Below are positions 51,682 to 51,822 of a stretch of DNA of 51,822 bases, piece by piece (position 1 is the stretch's first letter; every line of letters begins with the position of its first letter). The notes below the pieces were generated by a model. It did not search any database. It worked only from the letters and a program-made list of their open reading frames with translations, and was not told the DNA's origin. The translations under genes were made by a program, and so were the position numbers. The DNA is from Candidatus Heimdallarchaeota archaeon (lineage in GTDB: Archaea > Asgardarchaeota > Heimdallarchaeia > Hodarchaeales > Hodarchaeaceae): contig DXJL01000149.1 in the NCBI GenBank assembly GCA_019057635.1, forward strand, positions 1 to 51,822. The letters are read 5' to 3'.

Positions 51682-51822
51682 TCAAGGTTGTAAAATAATC
51701 TTACCAAAATGATCTCCTTTCTCTAGTAGTCTATGCGCATCCTGAGCTTCTCTTAACGGGAGAACGCGATCGATAACTGGTTTCAACCTACCTTTCCAGA
51801 CAAGTTCTAGCACAGCATTCAA
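51682..51822 (-). CDS. Zinc-type alcohol dehydrogenase / quinone oxidoreductase (C-terminal part)
   Basis: Only the last 46 residues lie in the window; the gene continues beyond its right edge. They read LELVWKGRLKPVIDRVLPLR followed by EAQDAHRLLEKGDHFGKIIL and QP, which is the standard C-terminal motif of MDR-type quinone oxidoreductases (L-K-P-x-I-D-x-x-x-P-L-x-x-A-x-x-A-H-x-x-x-E...G-K-I-V-L). The catalytic and NADPH-binding parts are outside the window. Confidence 0.85.
   Translation of the reverse strand: MNAVLELVWKGRLKPVIDRVLPLREAQDAHRLLEKGDHFGKIILQP

Noticed and set aside
1-51822. CRISPR array
   Set aside because: No regularly spaced direct repeats were found.
1-51822. tRNA or rRNA genes
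   Set aside because: No T-arm-like GGTTCRAATCC phrase with a matching acceptor stem and no rRNA-like GC-rich block was seen by eye; a covariance-model scan could still find one.

Overview
The window is AT-rich, densely packed archaeal DNA. The archaeal calls rest on an AMP-phosphorylase-type DeoA pair, an F420:NADP oxidoreductase (NpdG/Fno), archaeal-style TldD/TldE, a Roadblock/LC7 protein, TATA-like elements ahead of some genes, and surface proteins with a C-terminal helix plus basic tail. PAS-rich signalling proteins, Roadblock- and longin-like small domains and zinc-ribbon membrane proteins suggest an Asgard archaeon, perhaps of the Heimdallarchaeia/Hodarchaeales kind. That placement is inference; no rRNA or ribosomal protein gene is present to settle it.

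Layout. 1-1400: the end of one histidine kinase runs in frame into a second. 1568-5228: a four-gene ABC-2 exporter operon (two ATPases, two permeases). 5225-14565: a surface protein, a class I aminotransferase, a protein with two longin/roadblock-like halves, an EF-Tu domain-2-like mini-protein, a receiver plus five-PAS protein with no kinase, a Gfo/Idh/MocA oxidoreductase, a four-zinc-ribbon membrane protein and a DUF457-like membrane protein. 14693-17220: a small roadblock-like protein, phosphohexomutase and F420:NADP oxidoreductase.

17225-26400 is the accessory core. Three tightly spaced minus-strand genes encode a class II CCA-adding enzyme with a C-terminal PNK-like kinase, then two N6-adenine DNA methyltransferases of the TaqI/Eco57I type. 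A third, larger methyltransferase diverges from them. The kinase motifs occur in permuted order: the STDHVR and VIFDGTN strands come first and the P-loop is at the extreme C terminus. No restriction nuclease is visible. Next to this lie a small ORF with its own promoter-like elements and a decayed IS1341-type tnpB whose structured 3' end is kept. A fourth methyltransferase (30902-33247) overlaps an HDAC-fold deacetylase gene by ATGA and diverges from a NrdG-like radical SAM gene.

The remaining genes are mostly metabolic: threonine dehydratase/serine racemase, PduO-type cobalamin adenosyltransferase, a DhlA-like dehalogenase, a membrane protein plus winged-helix regulator pair behind an inverted repeat, an M28 peptidase, a SAM methyltransferase, a thiolase, a UDP-sugar-dehydrogenase-like protein, a large surface protein and a Roadblock protein. 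Two diverged AMP/thymidine phosphorylase paralogues flank the tldD-tldE pair, with a possible 3' remnant of a third. A HAD hydrolase, a YwiC-like membrane protein and the end of a zinc-type alcohol dehydrogenase/quinone reductase close the window.
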